59,956 nt of DNA from Hominenteromicrobium sp900549945 (GCA_902472305.1 CABRNK010000018.1:1-59956); one strand, 5' to 3'. Counted from the stretch's first letter, positions 1-9,376 are shown. Notes: a model not told the origin generated them from the letters alone. Numbers and translations: made by a program.

Positions 1-74
1 TCCTGCCTGATGGGTGATTCGACAGCGCTTGCCTCAGCAATTGTGCGGTGCTGCCATAAATCTCAGTTTTTCAT
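1..74 (-). other. possible start of a leftward gene, frame broken at once
   Basis: A strong ribosome site (GGAGGT, 6 bases upstream) precedes an ATG at 74-72, but the frame is ATG AAA AAC TGA, so only three residues are made. The +1 frame after the A run is open to the window edge and would read MKTEIYGSTAQLL if one A of the five-A run were absent. Twenty-odd open codons prove little in GC-rich DNA. It may be a real gene with a frame error, a leader peptide, or a chance site. I do not recognise the product. Confidence 0.22.
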
Positions 75-300
75 CCTTATACCTCCTTTTTTCACTCTGC
101 CTTGGTACATGAAAGCCTTCCTGACGCCCCGAGCCCGGCGCAGTTTCGACCGAAAAGCAAAGATTTCTCGCAGCGCGTTTTCCCAGCAGCCTTTTTGCCG
201 GGCATTCTGCCGCAAGCCTGCCGCCGATGCAGAGGATGTTCGGCTGTCACGCCGATATCCAATGCCGCCGTGATTTCCGGCAGTCTGCCACCCATACAAA

Positions 301-333
301 AAAAGAACCTTCGGCAATACCGAAGGTTCTTTT
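301..333 (-). terminator. rho-independent terminator (bidirectional)
   Basis: A perfect 14-bp inverted repeat (301-314 and 320-333) with a 5-base loop and A/T runs on both sides. It lies 40 bases past the lactonase stop codon and would also stop rightward transcripts. The rest of 75-374 shows no gene. Confidence 0.9.
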
Positions 334-374
334 GCATGCCGGCGAAAAACGCCTGATTCGGAAGTGCCGGCGGC

Positions 375-1388
375 TCAGCGCTCCCATTTCACACAGGCCG
401 CCTGCGGAAGCGCCAGCACGGCAACCGGCGCTTCCAGCGCGCCGGTGCGCGTGTCTCTCGGAAAAACCGTCACACTGCCCGGCATTTGATTGGCGACCGC
501 GATATACAAGCCGTCCGGGCTGATGTCGAAGCTGCGTGGCCAACACCCGCCGCTCGAAAACCGGCTGGCTTCTTCCAAACGGCTGCCGCGCTCGAGGATC
601 CGGAAGCAGTAAAGGCAATCCGCCCCGCGCACGGAGGCGTAGACAAAATTGCCGTCCGGCGTCACATGAACGTCCGCCGCAAGTGAATCCGCGGGATCGC
701 CATCCCGCCGCAGCGTGTACGCCGCGGTAAGCGCCAGCCCTGCGGGCGCATTGCGGTAAACGAACAGCGACCGTTTGAGCTCTGCCGCCAAATACAGCCA
801 CGCCCCATTGGGGTGAAACGCAAAATGCCGCGGCCCCTGCCCGGGCGGCACCGCTATCCAAGGCTGCGCTCCGCGCGGTTCCAGCGCGCCGCCCGGGCCG
901 ATCTCGTACTGAAACAGGCGGTCCATGCCGAGATCCGCCACAAGGAGGCGGCGTCCGTCCGGCGTTGGCAACGCCGAATGCACGTGCGCCTGCGTCTGCC
1001 GCAGCGGGTGCACGCTGTTCCCTTCATGCCGCAGAAAGCTGCACACGGCCCCGTCCGATTTTCTCAGGCCGGTCAGCGTGCCGCCCGCATAGCCGGAAGC
1101 ATACAGAAACGGCCCATTCGAAGCGATGTGGCACAGGCCGGAGCCGGGCACCGCCCAGCGCCGGAACGACGTGCCGGCGGCCGGCTCAAACTCGAGCACG
1201 GAAGCCGCCCCGTCGACCTCCTCCACAGCGTAGAGACGGCCGCTCTCCGGCAGTACGTAAGAAGTATTCACCACGCCGCCGCAAACCTGCGCGGCCCGCA
1301 GGCCGTCGGCATCAAAGTCCAGAAAATATACGCCGTCCCCCGGCTTCCCATCCGTATAAGCCCCCGCATACAGCCGGTACGATTGCAT
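375..1388 (-). CDS. lactonase family beta-propeller protein (6-phosphogluconolactonase-like)
   Basis: The 337-residue product has the repeated blade signature of the YbhE/Pgl-type seven-bladed lactonase family: HVHSALPTPDGRRLLVADLG (about 135-154), GPRHFAFHPNGAWLYLA (185-201) and ADVHVTPDGNFVYASV (238-253). Family members hydrolyse sugar lactones such as 6-phosphogluconolactone; others have unknown substrates. There is no signal peptide, so it is cytosolic. It has its own AGGAGG site, and terminators on both sides (1474-1540 and 301-333) make it monocistronic. Beside a sugar operon with an alcohol dehydrogenase, a role on a sugar lactone formed by oxidation is plausible but inferred. Confidence 0.85.
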   Translation of the reverse strand: MQSYRLYAGAYTDGKPGDGVYFLDFDADGLRAAQVCGGVVNTSYVLPESGRLYAVEEVDGAASVLEFEPAAGTSFRRWAVPGSGLCHIASNGPFLYASGYAGGTLTGLRKSDGAVCSFLRHEGNSVHPLRQTQAHVHSALPTPDGRRLLVADLGMDRLFQYEIGPGGALEPRGAQPWIAVPPGQGPRHFAFHPNGAWLYLAAELKRSLFVYRNAPAGLALTAAYTLRRDGDPADSLAADVHVTPDGNFVYASVRGADCLYCFRILERGSRLEEASRFSSGGCWPRSFDISPDGLYIAVANQMPGSVTVFPRDTRTGALEAPVAVLALPQAACVKWER

Positions 1389-1473
1389 CTCAGCCGCCTC
1401 CTTTTTATTTAGAAAAGACTTTTATCGATCGATTGCGCCGCAGAGAAAGCGATCCGCTCCCGCCGCGAGTCCC

Positions 1474-1540
1474 CAAAAAAACGAAAGAGGCCCCGCGATG
1501 GTCCGCCGGCTGCGCGCCGGATTTCTCCGCGAGGCCCTCC
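1474..1540 (-). terminator. terminator after the RpiR regulator
   Basis: Read leftward, a GGCC-CGCG stem (1528-1536 with 1489-1497) encloses a smaller GCCGG hairpin and is followed by a seven-T run (1475-1481). It separates the regulator from the lactonase gene. Confidence 0.75.
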
Positions 1541-1541
1541 C

Positions 1542-2423
1542 TCATTTATTGATCAGCAGGGCTTGGTCGCGCTGCTCAAGCTGCTGCCGCTGCCCGCCGT
1601 CGATGTGCGCCAGCGCATTGATGTACAGGCTCTCCAAAAGGCAGAACGAGGGGATGCGCTTCGCCATACTCTCGCCGATCATATTTTCCCCAAATACCGC
1701 CGTGGAAAGCAGAATATCCGCCTGCTTGCCGATCGGTGAATACGGGCTGTTCGTCACAGCGATCACCGTTGCACCGCGCTCTTTTGCGCAGTGCAGCGTG
1801 TTGAGCGTCGTTTTTGTCTTGCCGGAATGGCTGACCGCCACCAGCACGTCGCCCTTTCCGAGCTGCGAGGTCATCATCAGCGCCACGTCATAATCCTGTG
1901 AAAAGTACACGTTCATGCCGAGCCGGAAAAACTTGTAGTAGCCGGACATCGCCACAACGCCAGCGTCGCCGATCCCCGCAAACTGCAGCCTGCACGCAGC
2001 CAGAATCGCGTCCACAGCCCTTTGATAGGCCTGCGGGTCGATCAGGCTGACGGTATCCTCAATCGCCTGTATTGAGGAGCGCATCACCTTGCCCATCACC
2101 GTGGGCGCATCGTCGTGCTCCTCAATCCCCTCGTAAAGACATTCCAGATTTTCCGTTGCATCCTCTTTCAAAACAGCGGCTTTTAAATCGGAATAACTCC
2201 CGAAGCCCATGCGGTAGCTCAGGCGGACAAGCGTCGCCTCGCTGCACCCGGCTCTGACCGCCACCTCCACAATCGAATTTTTTGCAAGGAATTCCGGATC
2301 TGTCATCAGAAAATCCACCGCCCTGCGCTCGGCAGATTTGAGAGAATCATAAACCGACTGAATCCTCAACAGGCACTGATAGGTAATTTTCTGGATCTGC
2401 GGATCTGATAAATCGACGGTCAT
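1542..2423 (-). CDS. MurR/RpiR family transcriptional regulator
   Basis: 293 residues with the two-part RpiR layout. An N-terminal helix-turn-helix (about 48-82, with SIVEVAVRAGCSEATLVRLS) is followed by a SIS sugar-phosphate-binding domain (about 125-260) containing VAVSHSGKTKTTL (195-207). Such proteins sense a phosphosugar and repress or activate nearby catabolic genes. It lies just downstream of the sugar operon but has its own likely -10 (TATAAT, 2506-2501) and a palindrome between promoter and start, so it is probably autoregulated and the local regulator of 2557-13669. The effector is unknown. Confidence 0.9.
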   Translation of the reverse strand: MTVDLSDPQIQKITYQCLLRIQSVYDSLKSAERRAVDFLMTDPEFLAKNSIVEVAVRAGCSEATLVRLSYRMGFGSYSDLKAAVLKEDATENLECLYEGIEEHDDAPTVMGKVMRSSIQAIEDTVSLIDPQAYQRAVDAILAACRLQFAGIGDAGVVAMSGYYKFFRLGMNVYFSQDYDVALMMTSQLGKGDVLVAVSHSGKTKTTLNTLHCAKERGATVIAVTNSPYSPIGKQADILLSTAVFGENMIGESMAKRIPSFCLLESLYINALAHIDGGQRQQLEQRDQALLINK

Positions 2424-2460
2424 AGGCGCTCACTTCCTCTCGCTTGAAATTGTGGTGATA

Positions 2461-2506
2461 CAGGGTTTCCCTGCTTTTCCAAATTTCTCTTATTTCGTCT
2501 ATTATA
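2461..2506 (-). promoter_or_regulatory. RpiR gene promoter -10 and palindromic operator candidate
   Basis: A TATAAT lies at 2506-2501 on the minus strand. The perfect palindrome CAGGGTTTCCCTG (2461-2473) sits downstream of it, in the leader of the regulator gene. No good -35 is seen. Autoregulation is inferred. Confidence 0.45.
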
Positions 2507-2556
2507 TACTTTTTAAGCCTCAATTTCTACTGTAAAATCCACCAAAACGGAAGGCT

Positions 2557-3609
2557 TCATCTCCAAAGATCCACCAGCACCTTCAGCGAACTGCCGCGGC
2601 GCGCCATATCGAAGCCCTCGAGAATCGCATTGAGCGGAACGACCGCCGAAATAAACCGGCCGGCCTCAATCTTTCCGCTGCACAGCGCGGCAAGCGCGTT
2701 TTGCAGCCCGTCCGCCGGATAGGAAAACGCGCCTGTCACCGTAAGCTCATTGTAATGGATCCGGTTCGAATCCATCTCGGAAAGCGCCGCCTGCTGCGGC
2801 ACGCCGCCGTAGATGACCAGCGTCCCCCGCCGGCGGAGCATTCGAAGCCCCTGCTGCTGAACAGAGGCGGCAGGTACAGCGGCGATCACCGCATCGGCGC
2901 CGCGGCCTCCCGTTGCCCGCAGCACCGCTTCCACCACAGCTTCGGGGTCACGGTTGCAGAGCAGAAGGTCGGGATGAAAGCGCTCTGCAAGCGCGAGGCG
3001 GTCCATGCCCACAAGAATGACCTGCGCCGCGCCCCTCGATTTTGCAAGCTGTACGTGCAGGCAGCCCACTGGGCCGTCCCCGATAACCACTACCGTATCG
3101 CCGACCGTGATTCCTAGACGGTTCTGGCACGCCACCACCGCCGCGGCCGTTTCCGAAAGCGCCGCTTCCTCATAGGAGAGCGCATCCGGGATTTTCTCAA
3201 GAAAACCGTGCTCGATCTGCTCCTGCGACAGCGCCATATATTGCGCAAAGCCGCCGGGAAAATGCGTACCGAGCATCCTGTGGTTTTCACACAGGTTCAC
3301 GAGGCCGCGCTTGCAGTACCAGCATTTCCCGCAGTGTACGTCCGGCGCCAGCGCTACCCGGTCGCCCACGGAAAACGGGATGCTGCCCCGAATCTCCGCA
3401 ATCTCACCCACAGCCTCATGGCCCATGATTTGATTTGTAACGCCACCTTTCAGCCCGTTCGCAAAATTCCGCACGTCGCTGCCGCAGATACCGCAGAACC
3501 GCACCCTGATCAGCACGCCCGGATCTGGGCAGGCCGGTATGGGCCGGCTTTCAAGCTCCATTTTTCCGGGGCCCTTAAAAACAGCCGCTTTCATCTGCCA
3601 TGCTTCCAT
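2557..3609 (-). CDS. zinc-dependent alcohol/polyol dehydrogenase (MDR family)
   Basis: 350 residues of the medium-chain dehydrogenase family (sorbitol/threonine dehydrogenase type). Catalytic zinc ligands are Cys39 in CGICGSD and His64-Glu65 in GHEA. The structural-zinc cysteines are Cys93, Cys96, Cys99 and Cys107. The nucleotide-binding loop is GDGPVG (177-182). It should oxidise a sugar alcohol or secondary alcohol with NAD(P), or run in reverse. The first ATG has AGGAGGTG seven bases upstream; a second ATG five codons later is the usual family start. It overlaps the SIS gene's operon position with a 1-base gap and is the last gene of the sugar operon. Confidence 0.9.
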   Translation of the reverse strand: MEAWQMKAAVFKGPGKMELESRPIPACPDPGVLIRVRFCGICGSDVRNFANGLKGGVTNQIMGHEAVGEIAEIRGSIPFSVGDRVALAPDVHCGKCWYCKRGLVNLCENHRMLGTHFPGGFAQYMALSQEQIEHGFLEKIPDALSYEEAALSETAAAVVACQNRLGITVGDTVVVIGDGPVGCLHVQLAKSRGAAQVILVGMDRLALAERFHPDLLLCNRDPEAVVEAVLRATGGRGADAVIAAVPAASVQQQGLRMLRRRGTLVIYGGVPQQAALSEMDSNRIHYNELTVTGAFSYPADGLQNALAALCSGKIEAGRFISAVVPLNAILEGFDMARRGSSLKVLVDLWR

Positions 3610-3610
3610 T

Positions 3611-4225
3611 TTACAGCACCTCCTTTTCCGACGCGAGCCGCTCGCCCACGGCGCCCCCGGGGTGAATCACCGAAAACTGCGCGCGCGTGTAGCCCGTCAG
3701 CTGCATCAGCGCGATGCAGATCGCGTCAAACGCTGCGATCACCGAAACCGTGCTGGCCGTCGCCAGCATATTGAACCGGCAGGGCTCGCGCTCGATGCGG
3801 ACATTAAGTACCAGTGCTGCGGCCTGCGCGAGCGTGGACTCACGGTTTTCCGTAACAGCAACCACGGCGGCGCCCTTCTTTTGCAGCGCGGGCAGCATGT
3901 GTAGAAGTTCCGCCGTATTGCCGCCTTTGCTGACCAAAATGCAGACGTCGCCCGCCTGCACAGCGCCCAGCCCGCCGTGCACGGCATCGGACGGCGTGAG
4001 GAAAAACGCGGGCCGCTCGATGCAGCACAGCGAATGTGCGATTTTTCTCGCGGCCATCGCTGAGGTGCCGCACCCGCTCACCGCGATCCGGCCGGTATGA
4101 CCGGCCAAAAGGCGCACGAGCCGCACCCATTCCTCATCCTGAATCCATCGCAGAATCCCCTGCACAGCGGCCGCTTCCATCTCCAGCGTCCGCCGGATTT
4201 CCTCTAAAATTTCCTGATCTTTCAA
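3611..4225 (-). CDS. SIS-domain sugar-phosphate isomerase (KpsF/GutQ-like, no CBS domains)
   Basis: About 204 residues forming one SIS domain with SGCGTSAMAARKIAH and the KpsF-type C-terminal HPGGAVGERL. KpsF/GutQ enzymes interconvert ribulose-5-phosphate and arabinose-5-phosphate; this short form lacks the CBS pair and may act on another phosphosugar. Start choice: an ATG at 4249 lies inside the end of the kinase gene without a ribosome site, whereas a TTG at 4225 has AAAAAAGGAGG six bases upstream, so the TTG start is preferred. It lies in the sugar operon between kinase and dehydrogenase. Confidence 0.8.
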   Translation of the reverse strand: MKDQEILEEIRRTLEMEAAAVQGILRWIQDEEWVRLVRLLAGHTGRIAVSGCGTSAMAARKIAHSLCCIERPAFFLTPSDAVHGGLGAVQAGDVCILVSKGGNTAELLHMLPALQKKGAAVVAVTENRESTLAQAAALVLNVRIEREPCRFNMLATASTVSVIAAFDAICIALMQLTGYTRAQFSVIHPGGAVGERLASEKEVL

Positions 4226-4241
4226 TACGATCCTCCTTTTT

Positions 4242-5705
4242 TCACACATGAACCGTCCAACGATCCTGTCTCAAGCCCTCGAGCAGCCGGACGTAAGCCC
4301 CGTATTTTTCCCGATACAAGGCCGCACGCACCGGATCCGGCGCATAAACACGCGCTGTACGAACCATCCGGGCGATCCCCTCCTCGACAGAAGCAAATGC
4401 ACCTGCGGCCGTTCCGGCCAGTATTGCCGCGCCGAGGCACGCAGCCTCCCGGACATGCAGCGTCGCCACCGGCCTGCCGTACACGTCGGCCTTGAGTTGA
4501 AGGCCGACCGCCGAGCGCGCCCCGCCGCCCACACAGCGCAGCTCGTGAACTGGCGCGCCAGCCGCGCTGAACAGCTCCAGAAACCGGCGCATTTCAAAGG
4601 CAAGCCCCTCCAAAAAAGATTTGCAGATCTCTTCCCGGGCCGTCGAAAGACGCAGCCCGGTGACCGTCCCCGCGCAGGCGCCCCGGGCATCCGCCAAAAA
4701 CGACGGAACCGTGAGCAGCGCCGTCGGCTCCGGCGGCAGAGACGCCAACATCGCTTCGTAATCCGCATACCCGAACAGCGCCCTGTACCGCTGCAGGCCG
4801 ACGCCGCCCGTATGGTTCAGGCCAAAGGTAAAGTACCGCCCTTCGACGCCGTGCGGATAGCACGGGCACCCGGCCATCCGCAGCGCTTCCGTCAGGCAGG
4901 GCGTCGAAAGCGCTGTGGAAAGAACCTCCGCAGTTCCATGTGAATCGAGCCCGATCCTCGGGCGGCTGACGCCGGCGCCCAGCGCGGCACAGACCTGATC
5001 GTGCCCGCCTGCCGCCACCAGCGCTTTTTCCGAAATGCCGAGCATCCTCGCGGTATCCGCCCGAACCACGCCGACTGCCGTTCCCGGCGGGCAGATTTCA
5101 GACAGCTTTTCCCGACTGACGCCAGCTTCGGATAAAAACACGTCATCCCAATCCCCGGTGCTCAGGCGTACCGCCATCGTCCGCCCTGCCATGGTCGCGT
5201 CGATTTTCGCGGTGCCGCAGAGCCGATACAGGAAGAAATCCGCATAGGTCATCGCCTTCCATGTTTTTTCCAGAAGCGCCGGGCAGTTTTCCGCCGTCCA
5301 AAGCAGCTTCAAAAAGAAATTCAAAGGGTGCGGTGGCATGCCGGTTCGCCGGTACAGGGCGCTTTCTCCCCAGTGCGCGCACAGCCTTTCCGTCTGCGCG
5401 GCGGCACGGTAATCCATTCCGAGCTGCACCGGCGCCAGAAGCTGCCCGCTCCGACCGACCAATAAAAGCGCGTCGCCCTGCGCGGAGACGCTCACAGCGT
5501 CGACATCGCCGCCGGCCTGCGCCGCCGCGGCCTGCACCGCGCGCACAGCCTTCCGCCAGACCAGCTCGCCATCCTGCTCCGCATGCCCCTTTCCGTCGAA
5601 ATCCACCGCATAGGTCTCCATGCCGCAGCCGAGCATTTCGCCCTCCTGCGAAAAGATCGCAGCCTTTACGCCCGTAGTGCCCACATCAATTCCCAAAAGC
5701 TTCAT
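4242..5705 (-). CDS. FGGY-family carbohydrate kinase (xylulokinase-like)
   Basis: 487 residues, typical for the family. The N-terminal phosphate-binding motif is GIDVGTTGVKAAIF (5-18). An SVSAQGDALLL segment stands where xylulokinases read SGQMHG, so the substrate may differ from xylulose. The C-terminal half has LRCVGGGARS and the adenine-binding region. It would phosphorylate a ketose or polyol made by the isomerase encoded 15 bases upstream. Its stop codon overlaps the unlikely upstream ATG of the SIS gene. The exact sugar cannot be read from sequence. Confidence 0.88.
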   Translation of the reverse strand: MKLLGIDVGTTGVKAAIFSQEGEMLGCGMETYAVDFDGKGHAEQDGELVWRKAVRAVQAAAAQAGGDVDAVSVSAQGDALLLVGRSGQLLAPVQLGMDYRAAAQTERLCAHWGESALYRRTGMPPHPLNFFLKLLWTAENCPALLEKTWKAMTYADFFLYRLCGTAKIDATMAGRTMAVRLSTGDWDDVFLSEAGVSREKLSEICPPGTAVGVVRADTARMLGISEKALVAAGGHDQVCAALGAGVSRPRIGLDSHGTAEVLSTALSTPCLTEALRMAGCPCYPHGVEGRYFTFGLNHTGGVGLQRYRALFGYADYEAMLASLPPEPTALLTVPSFLADARGACAGTVTGLRLSTAREEICKSFLEGLAFEMRRFLELFSAAGAPVHELRCVGGGARSAVGLQLKADVYGRPVATLHVREAACLGAAILAGTAAGAFASVEEGIARMVRTARVYAPDPVRAALYREKYGAYVRLLEGLRQDRWTVHV

Positions 5706-5720
5706 TGCCGCACTCCAAAA

Positions 5721-7148
5721 TCACTGAAAAAAGCTGTTTTCTGTCTCCTGCCGCTGTTTTTCATCGAAGAAATCCAAGCGGAGCTGCGGCAGGTAGTCCG
5801 CTGCCGCATACAGTACCGGAAGCACATTGCCGTGCAGGCCCGTCGCGTGGTGCACATATGGCCCCTTGACGATCATGCTCTCCACCTTCGGCCAGTTCGG
5901 CACCTCCACCCACAGGTATGTCCCGTGGTTTTTCGGGCCTTCTATGCCGCGGGCTGTGCCCAGCAACAGGCCGTATTCCCCGTGGTCGCCGTCAAAGCGC
6001 AGCAGCGTGATCTCACCGCCCCTGCACTCTGCCACAACGGCGCCCGGGCAGTTCTCGGAAAACGCGAACGGACGCGTGACGACCGGCCTCTCCTTTGCGA
6101 GGGAGAGCGGCCACGGCCCGCAGTGCTGTAAGAGCTCGCCGTTTTCCGCCGTTGGGTGACGCACAGACCAATCCACAAAGAAACTCGGGGAAGCGCCTCT
6201 GCCTGCCGCCTGCAGCAGAATGGACGAGATCGCGCCGTGGATATCCGTTTCGCAGGCAACCGGGAGCCCCTCCTCCGTGAGCAGTGCATTTGCGAGGCAC
6301 GGCATGACGCCGAGCGTTTTTTGCAGGGAATACCAGCACTGGATCGCTACGGCCGTGCAGTCGTTTTCCTCCGCGATTTTTTGCATCGCAACCTTCAGGC
6401 AGGCCAGCCTGTGCACCGCCGCCGCATCGATCTTCACCTCGGCGTGCGCATAGATGTACCGCACGGTTTCCTGTACGGAGGCCGGGTTTTCCTTTGAAAG
6501 CGCCTCCACGCGCTGGACAAGATCGCTGACGGATACCGGAAAGATCTGGATCCCAAATTTTTCGAGCAGTTCGCCCTCGTTGCACATCATCGTCCAGAAA
6601 TCGTCCGGCCGCACGCTGATTTGCAGAATTCTCGCCCGGCGAAATTCCTTTACGACATTGGCCGCGGACAGAAAGGTTTCCAGTCCCTTTTGAAAAAGGG
6701 GATCCCTCGTGCGGCAGTTCGGCAAATAGGTGAACGGCACATTCATTCTGCGCAGCACCTTGCCCGTCGCAAACAGGCCGCACTGCGTGTCGCGCAGGCG
6801 GGAGCCGTCCGCTTCCGGCGCCTCATCGCGCGGCCCCCACAGCAGAAGCGGCACCCCCAGTGCAGCCGCCACCTTTGCGACGCTGTGCTCCGAGCCGAAA
6901 TTGCAGTGCGGGAAAAACAGCGCGTTGACGCCGCGCGCTTTAAAGCGTTCGATTACCCCGGGCACATCCTCCTTGCCGCGCAGAAGCCCCTCTTCATTGA
7001 TTCCCTCCAAGTCGACCAGCTCGACGTTCGGCAGATCCAGCTCCTCCAACACCGTGTAGAGGAGCGCTTTCTGCCGCAGCGCATCGGGGTTCACAAACAC
7101 GCCGCCCCGCCGGGTTGGCGCTATGCCCAAAACAATTTTATGATCCAT
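5721..7148 (-). CDS. L-fucose/L-arabinose isomerase family protein
   Basis: 475 residues resembling the FucI/AraA fold class of metal-dependent aldose-ketose isomerases. The N-terminal Rossmann-like part contains NALFFPHCNFGSE (about 75-87) and later CETDIHGAISS, which matches the family's metal/substrate region. The C-terminal part carries the beta-barrel segment with GPYVHHATGLHGN. It probably converts an aldose into the ketose used by the next gene's kinase. The isomerase-kinase-SIS order supports an unusual pentose or branched sugar; substrate identity is inference. Confidence 0.8.
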   Translation of the reverse strand: MDHKIVLGIAPTRRGGVFVNPDALRQKALLYTVLEELDLPNVELVDLEGINEEGLLRGKEDVPGVIERFKARGVNALFFPHCNFGSEHSVAKVAAALGVPLLLWGPRDEAPEADGSRLRDTQCGLFATGKVLRRMNVPFTYLPNCRTRDPLFQKGLETFLSAANVVKEFRRARILQISVRPDDFWTMMCNEGELLEKFGIQIFPVSVSDLVQRVEALSKENPASVQETVRYIYAHAEVKIDAAAVHRLACLKVAMQKIAEENDCTAVAIQCWYSLQKTLGVMPCLANALLTEEGLPVACETDIHGAISSILLQAAGRGASPSFFVDWSVRHPTAENGELLQHCGPWPLSLAKERPVVTRPFAFSENCPGAVVAECRGGEITLLRFDGDHGEYGLLLGTARGIEGPKNHGTYLWVEVPNWPKVESMIVKGPYVHHATGLHGNVLPVLYAAADYLPQLRLDFFDEKQRQETENSFFQ

Positions 7149-7166
7149 TTCAGTTCTCGCCTCCTG

Positions 7167-8456
7167 TCAGCAGCTCTCGAGACACAGGACGATATCCTGA
7201 TCCCGGCCGCGCTTTTCGGGCGAAAAAACACGGACGCCCGCATTGTCCAATACACCGATTTCCTGTGTTTCTCCCGTTACGGGGCTGTACCATGCGGCCC
7301 GCACCGTGCCGCCCGGAAGCATACCGAGCCGTACCGGCACATCCACGCCGTTCGGCGCGTAAAACAGCGCGTACCGTGCGCCGCGCGCCGCTGCGATGTA
7401 GCTGGCGCCGCCGTAATTTTCCGCAAGCAGTTCCTGCGCGGGAACGCGCTCGAAAAACGGATAGCGCAGGATCAGCGCCTTGAGGTGCCGCATCTGGCAC
7501 GCACCCGGTCTCTCCAGCCCCGCCTCCCATGTCAGCGGGTAGTAAGCGGAAAACGCCCGATTCATCCGCCACACGCTGTGATGGCCGTACGTGATGCCGA
7601 GACCGCCGGAAAAAACGCCCCAGTAAGCGGCCTGCCGAATATCCGGCGCATCAAAGTAGCCGTTTTCGGGATTGAAATCCACCGGGTGATCCTCATAACG
7701 CGGCTCGGCGTCCAGCGTCGGCTTTATCGGCTCGAGCGCATAGTCGTGCTGCACGTATTCGTAGTTCTTGAGGTTCCGGCAGTTGTGACCGGACTGGATC
7801 ATGTTGAAATCCAGCCAATCCTCTGTCGGGAAATACCGCGAGCTCGACTGTGCTCCGCCCGGATGGCAGGTGACCAGATGCCGCTTTTTCTCCCCTTCAC
7901 GGAGCCCGAGCGCCAGCGCCTCGTTGATTTTAAAATGCGCATACGCCGCAAGTCCGCGATCGCCGCCGAGCACCCACAGCAGGTTGTCGCGCCCGCCGTA
8001 GCGCTCACCCAGCATGCGCCCGTATATCCTCGCGTTCTCCGGAGTGAAGATCTCCGGCCCCACGCCGTGCGCCTTGAAATATTTATCGCCCCACGTTGCC
8101 ACAAAGGCCACATACATATTGTATTTTTTCGCAAGATCGAGAACCGCATCCACATGATCCCAGTAGGAATTCGGCCCCGCCGTATCCCACAGGCAGGGGT
8201 CATAGGCGCCCCCTTCATTTTTTAAAAGCGGAAACCGCCCGTAATAATTTGGCTCGGTCAAACCGTCAAATTCCGCAAGCGCCACGGTCTGCGTGACCGT
8301 GAAGCCCTGCTTCGCCCGCACTTGAAAGTACCGCTCTGCTTCCTCAAGGCTCAGCCGGTGGAACAGCTCCCATGCTGTATCGCCGAGCCAGAAAAAGGGC
8401 GAGCCGTCCTCAAGGCATAAAAAACGCTTATTTTCACTTACCTTTAATCGCTGCAT
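7167..8456 (-). CDS. apiosidase-like (DUF4038) glycoside hydrolase
   Basis: 429 residues with the DUF4038 TIM-barrel start (PFFWLGDTAWELFHRLSLEE, about 20-39), the AFVATWGDKYF segment and, at the end, a small beta domain of the collagen-binding-like type (about 345-425). This family includes GH140 apiosidases that cleave apiosyl linkages in rhamnogalacturonan II. There is no signal peptide, so it should act inside the cell on an imported oligosaccharide. It sits between the permease genes and the sugar-metabolising enzymes, making it the step that releases the monosaccharide. Specificity for apiose is suggested by family only. Confidence 0.82.
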   Translation of the reverse strand: MQRLKVSENKRFLCLEDGSPFFWLGDTAWELFHRLSLEEAERYFQVRAKQGFTVTQTVALAEFDGLTEPNYYGRFPLLKNEGGAYDPCLWDTAGPNSYWDHVDAVLDLAKKYNMYVAFVATWGDKYFKAHGVGPEIFTPENARIYGRMLGERYGGRDNLLWVLGGDRGLAAYAHFKINEALALGLREGEKKRHLVTCHPGGAQSSSRYFPTEDWLDFNMIQSGHNCRNLKNYEYVQHDYALEPIKPTLDAEPRYEDHPVDFNPENGYFDAPDIRQAAYWGVFSGGLGITYGHHSVWRMNRAFSAYYPLTWEAGLERPGACQMRHLKALILRYPFFERVPAQELLAENYGGASYIAAARGARYALFYAPNGVDVPVRLGMLPGGTVRAAWYSPVTGETQEIGVLDNAGVRVFSPEKRGRDQDIVLCLESC

Positions 8457-8480
8457 ACAGGAAAACTCCTCTCAAAATGG

Positions 8481-9362
8481 TCATCCCTTCACGCTGCCGA
8501 GCACCATGCCGGTCACAAAGTATTTCTGCAAAAAAGGATACAGGATCAAAATCGGGACCATGGCGATCACCATCTGCGCCGAGATCAGCGAGCGCTGGTT
8601 CAGCGCAGACAGGCGCTTGAGCTCCTCCGCCGTCATATTCTGAAAATCGAGCCGGGTCACGATTGTTTGCAGGTAGCTCTGTAAGGGATAAAGCTCCGTC
8701 TTTGTCATGTAGATCAGGCCGTCGAACCATGCGTTCCACTGGCCCACGATCGTGAAAAGCGCGATGGTGGCGATCGAAGGAATTGAGCACGGCAGATAGA
8801 TGTGGAACCACGTTCTGAAATGCCCCGCGCCGTCGATGAACGCCGCTTCCTCCAGCTCGCTGGGCAACTGCCGGTAAAAATTGAGCATCAGCAGGATATT
8901 GTACGCGCTCACCGCGCCAGGCAGCACCAGCGCCCAAATGGTGTTCTTCAGCCCCAGCCCCGTGATGACCACATAGCCCGGAATCAAACCGCCGCTGAAC
9001 AGCATTGTGATGAAAAAGTACCACACATAGACGGTACGCATTTTAAACACGGCGCTCGATTTCGACAGCGGGTAAGCCGAAAGCACCGTCAGGAAAATAC
9101 CGAGGCCGCCGCCCAGCGCCACGCGCTCGAGCGAGATCAGAAACGACCGCCAGAACGCGCCCTGATCCAAAACGTACCGGTAAGCGTCGGTCGTAAAGTT
9201 CACCGGCCAAAAGGTGACCTGTCCGCTGGCCGCCGCTATTTTATCGCTGAAAGAAAGGGCGATTACATTGAGAAACGGCAGCAGGCAGATCAGGCCAAGC
9301 GCAATCAAAATCAAAACATTGAAAACGCGGAAGACCTTGACGCCCTTCGATTCAATCTTCAT
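8481..9362 (-). CDS. carbohydrate ABC transporter permease (LplC/MsmG type)
   Basis: 293 residues, six predicted membrane segments, with the conserved EAA loop EEAAFIDGAGHFRTWFHIYL that contacts the ATPase. Start at the MKIESKG methionine (9362), because GAGGAGGGG lies eight bases before it; the open frame extends further upstream only into the preceding gene. It pairs with the permease at 9377-10294 and the binding protein at 10397-12058. No ATPase gene is present in the operon, so the shared MsmK-type ATPase must be elsewhere in the genome. Confidence 0.92.
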   Translation of the reverse strand: MKIESKGVKVFRVFNVLILIALGLICLLPFLNVIALSFSDKIAAASGQVTFWPVNFTTDAYRYVLDQGAFWRSFLISLERVALGGGLGIFLTVLSAYPLSKSSAVFKMRTVYVWYFFITMLFSGGLIPGYVVITGLGLKNTIWALVLPGAVSAYNILLMLNFYRQLPSELEEAAFIDGAGHFRTWFHIYLPCSIPSIATIALFTIVGQWNAWFDGLIYMTKTELYPLQSYLQTIVTRLDFQNMTAEELKRLSALNQRSLISAQMVIAMVPILILYPFLQKYFVTGMVLGSVKG

Positions 9363-9376
9363 TTTGCAGCCCCTCC

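Noticed and set aside
4226..4249. ATG start for the SIS isomerase overlapping the kinase stop
   Set aside because: No ribosome site before it, whereas AAAAAAGGAGG lies inside this stretch at the right distance for the TTG at 4225.
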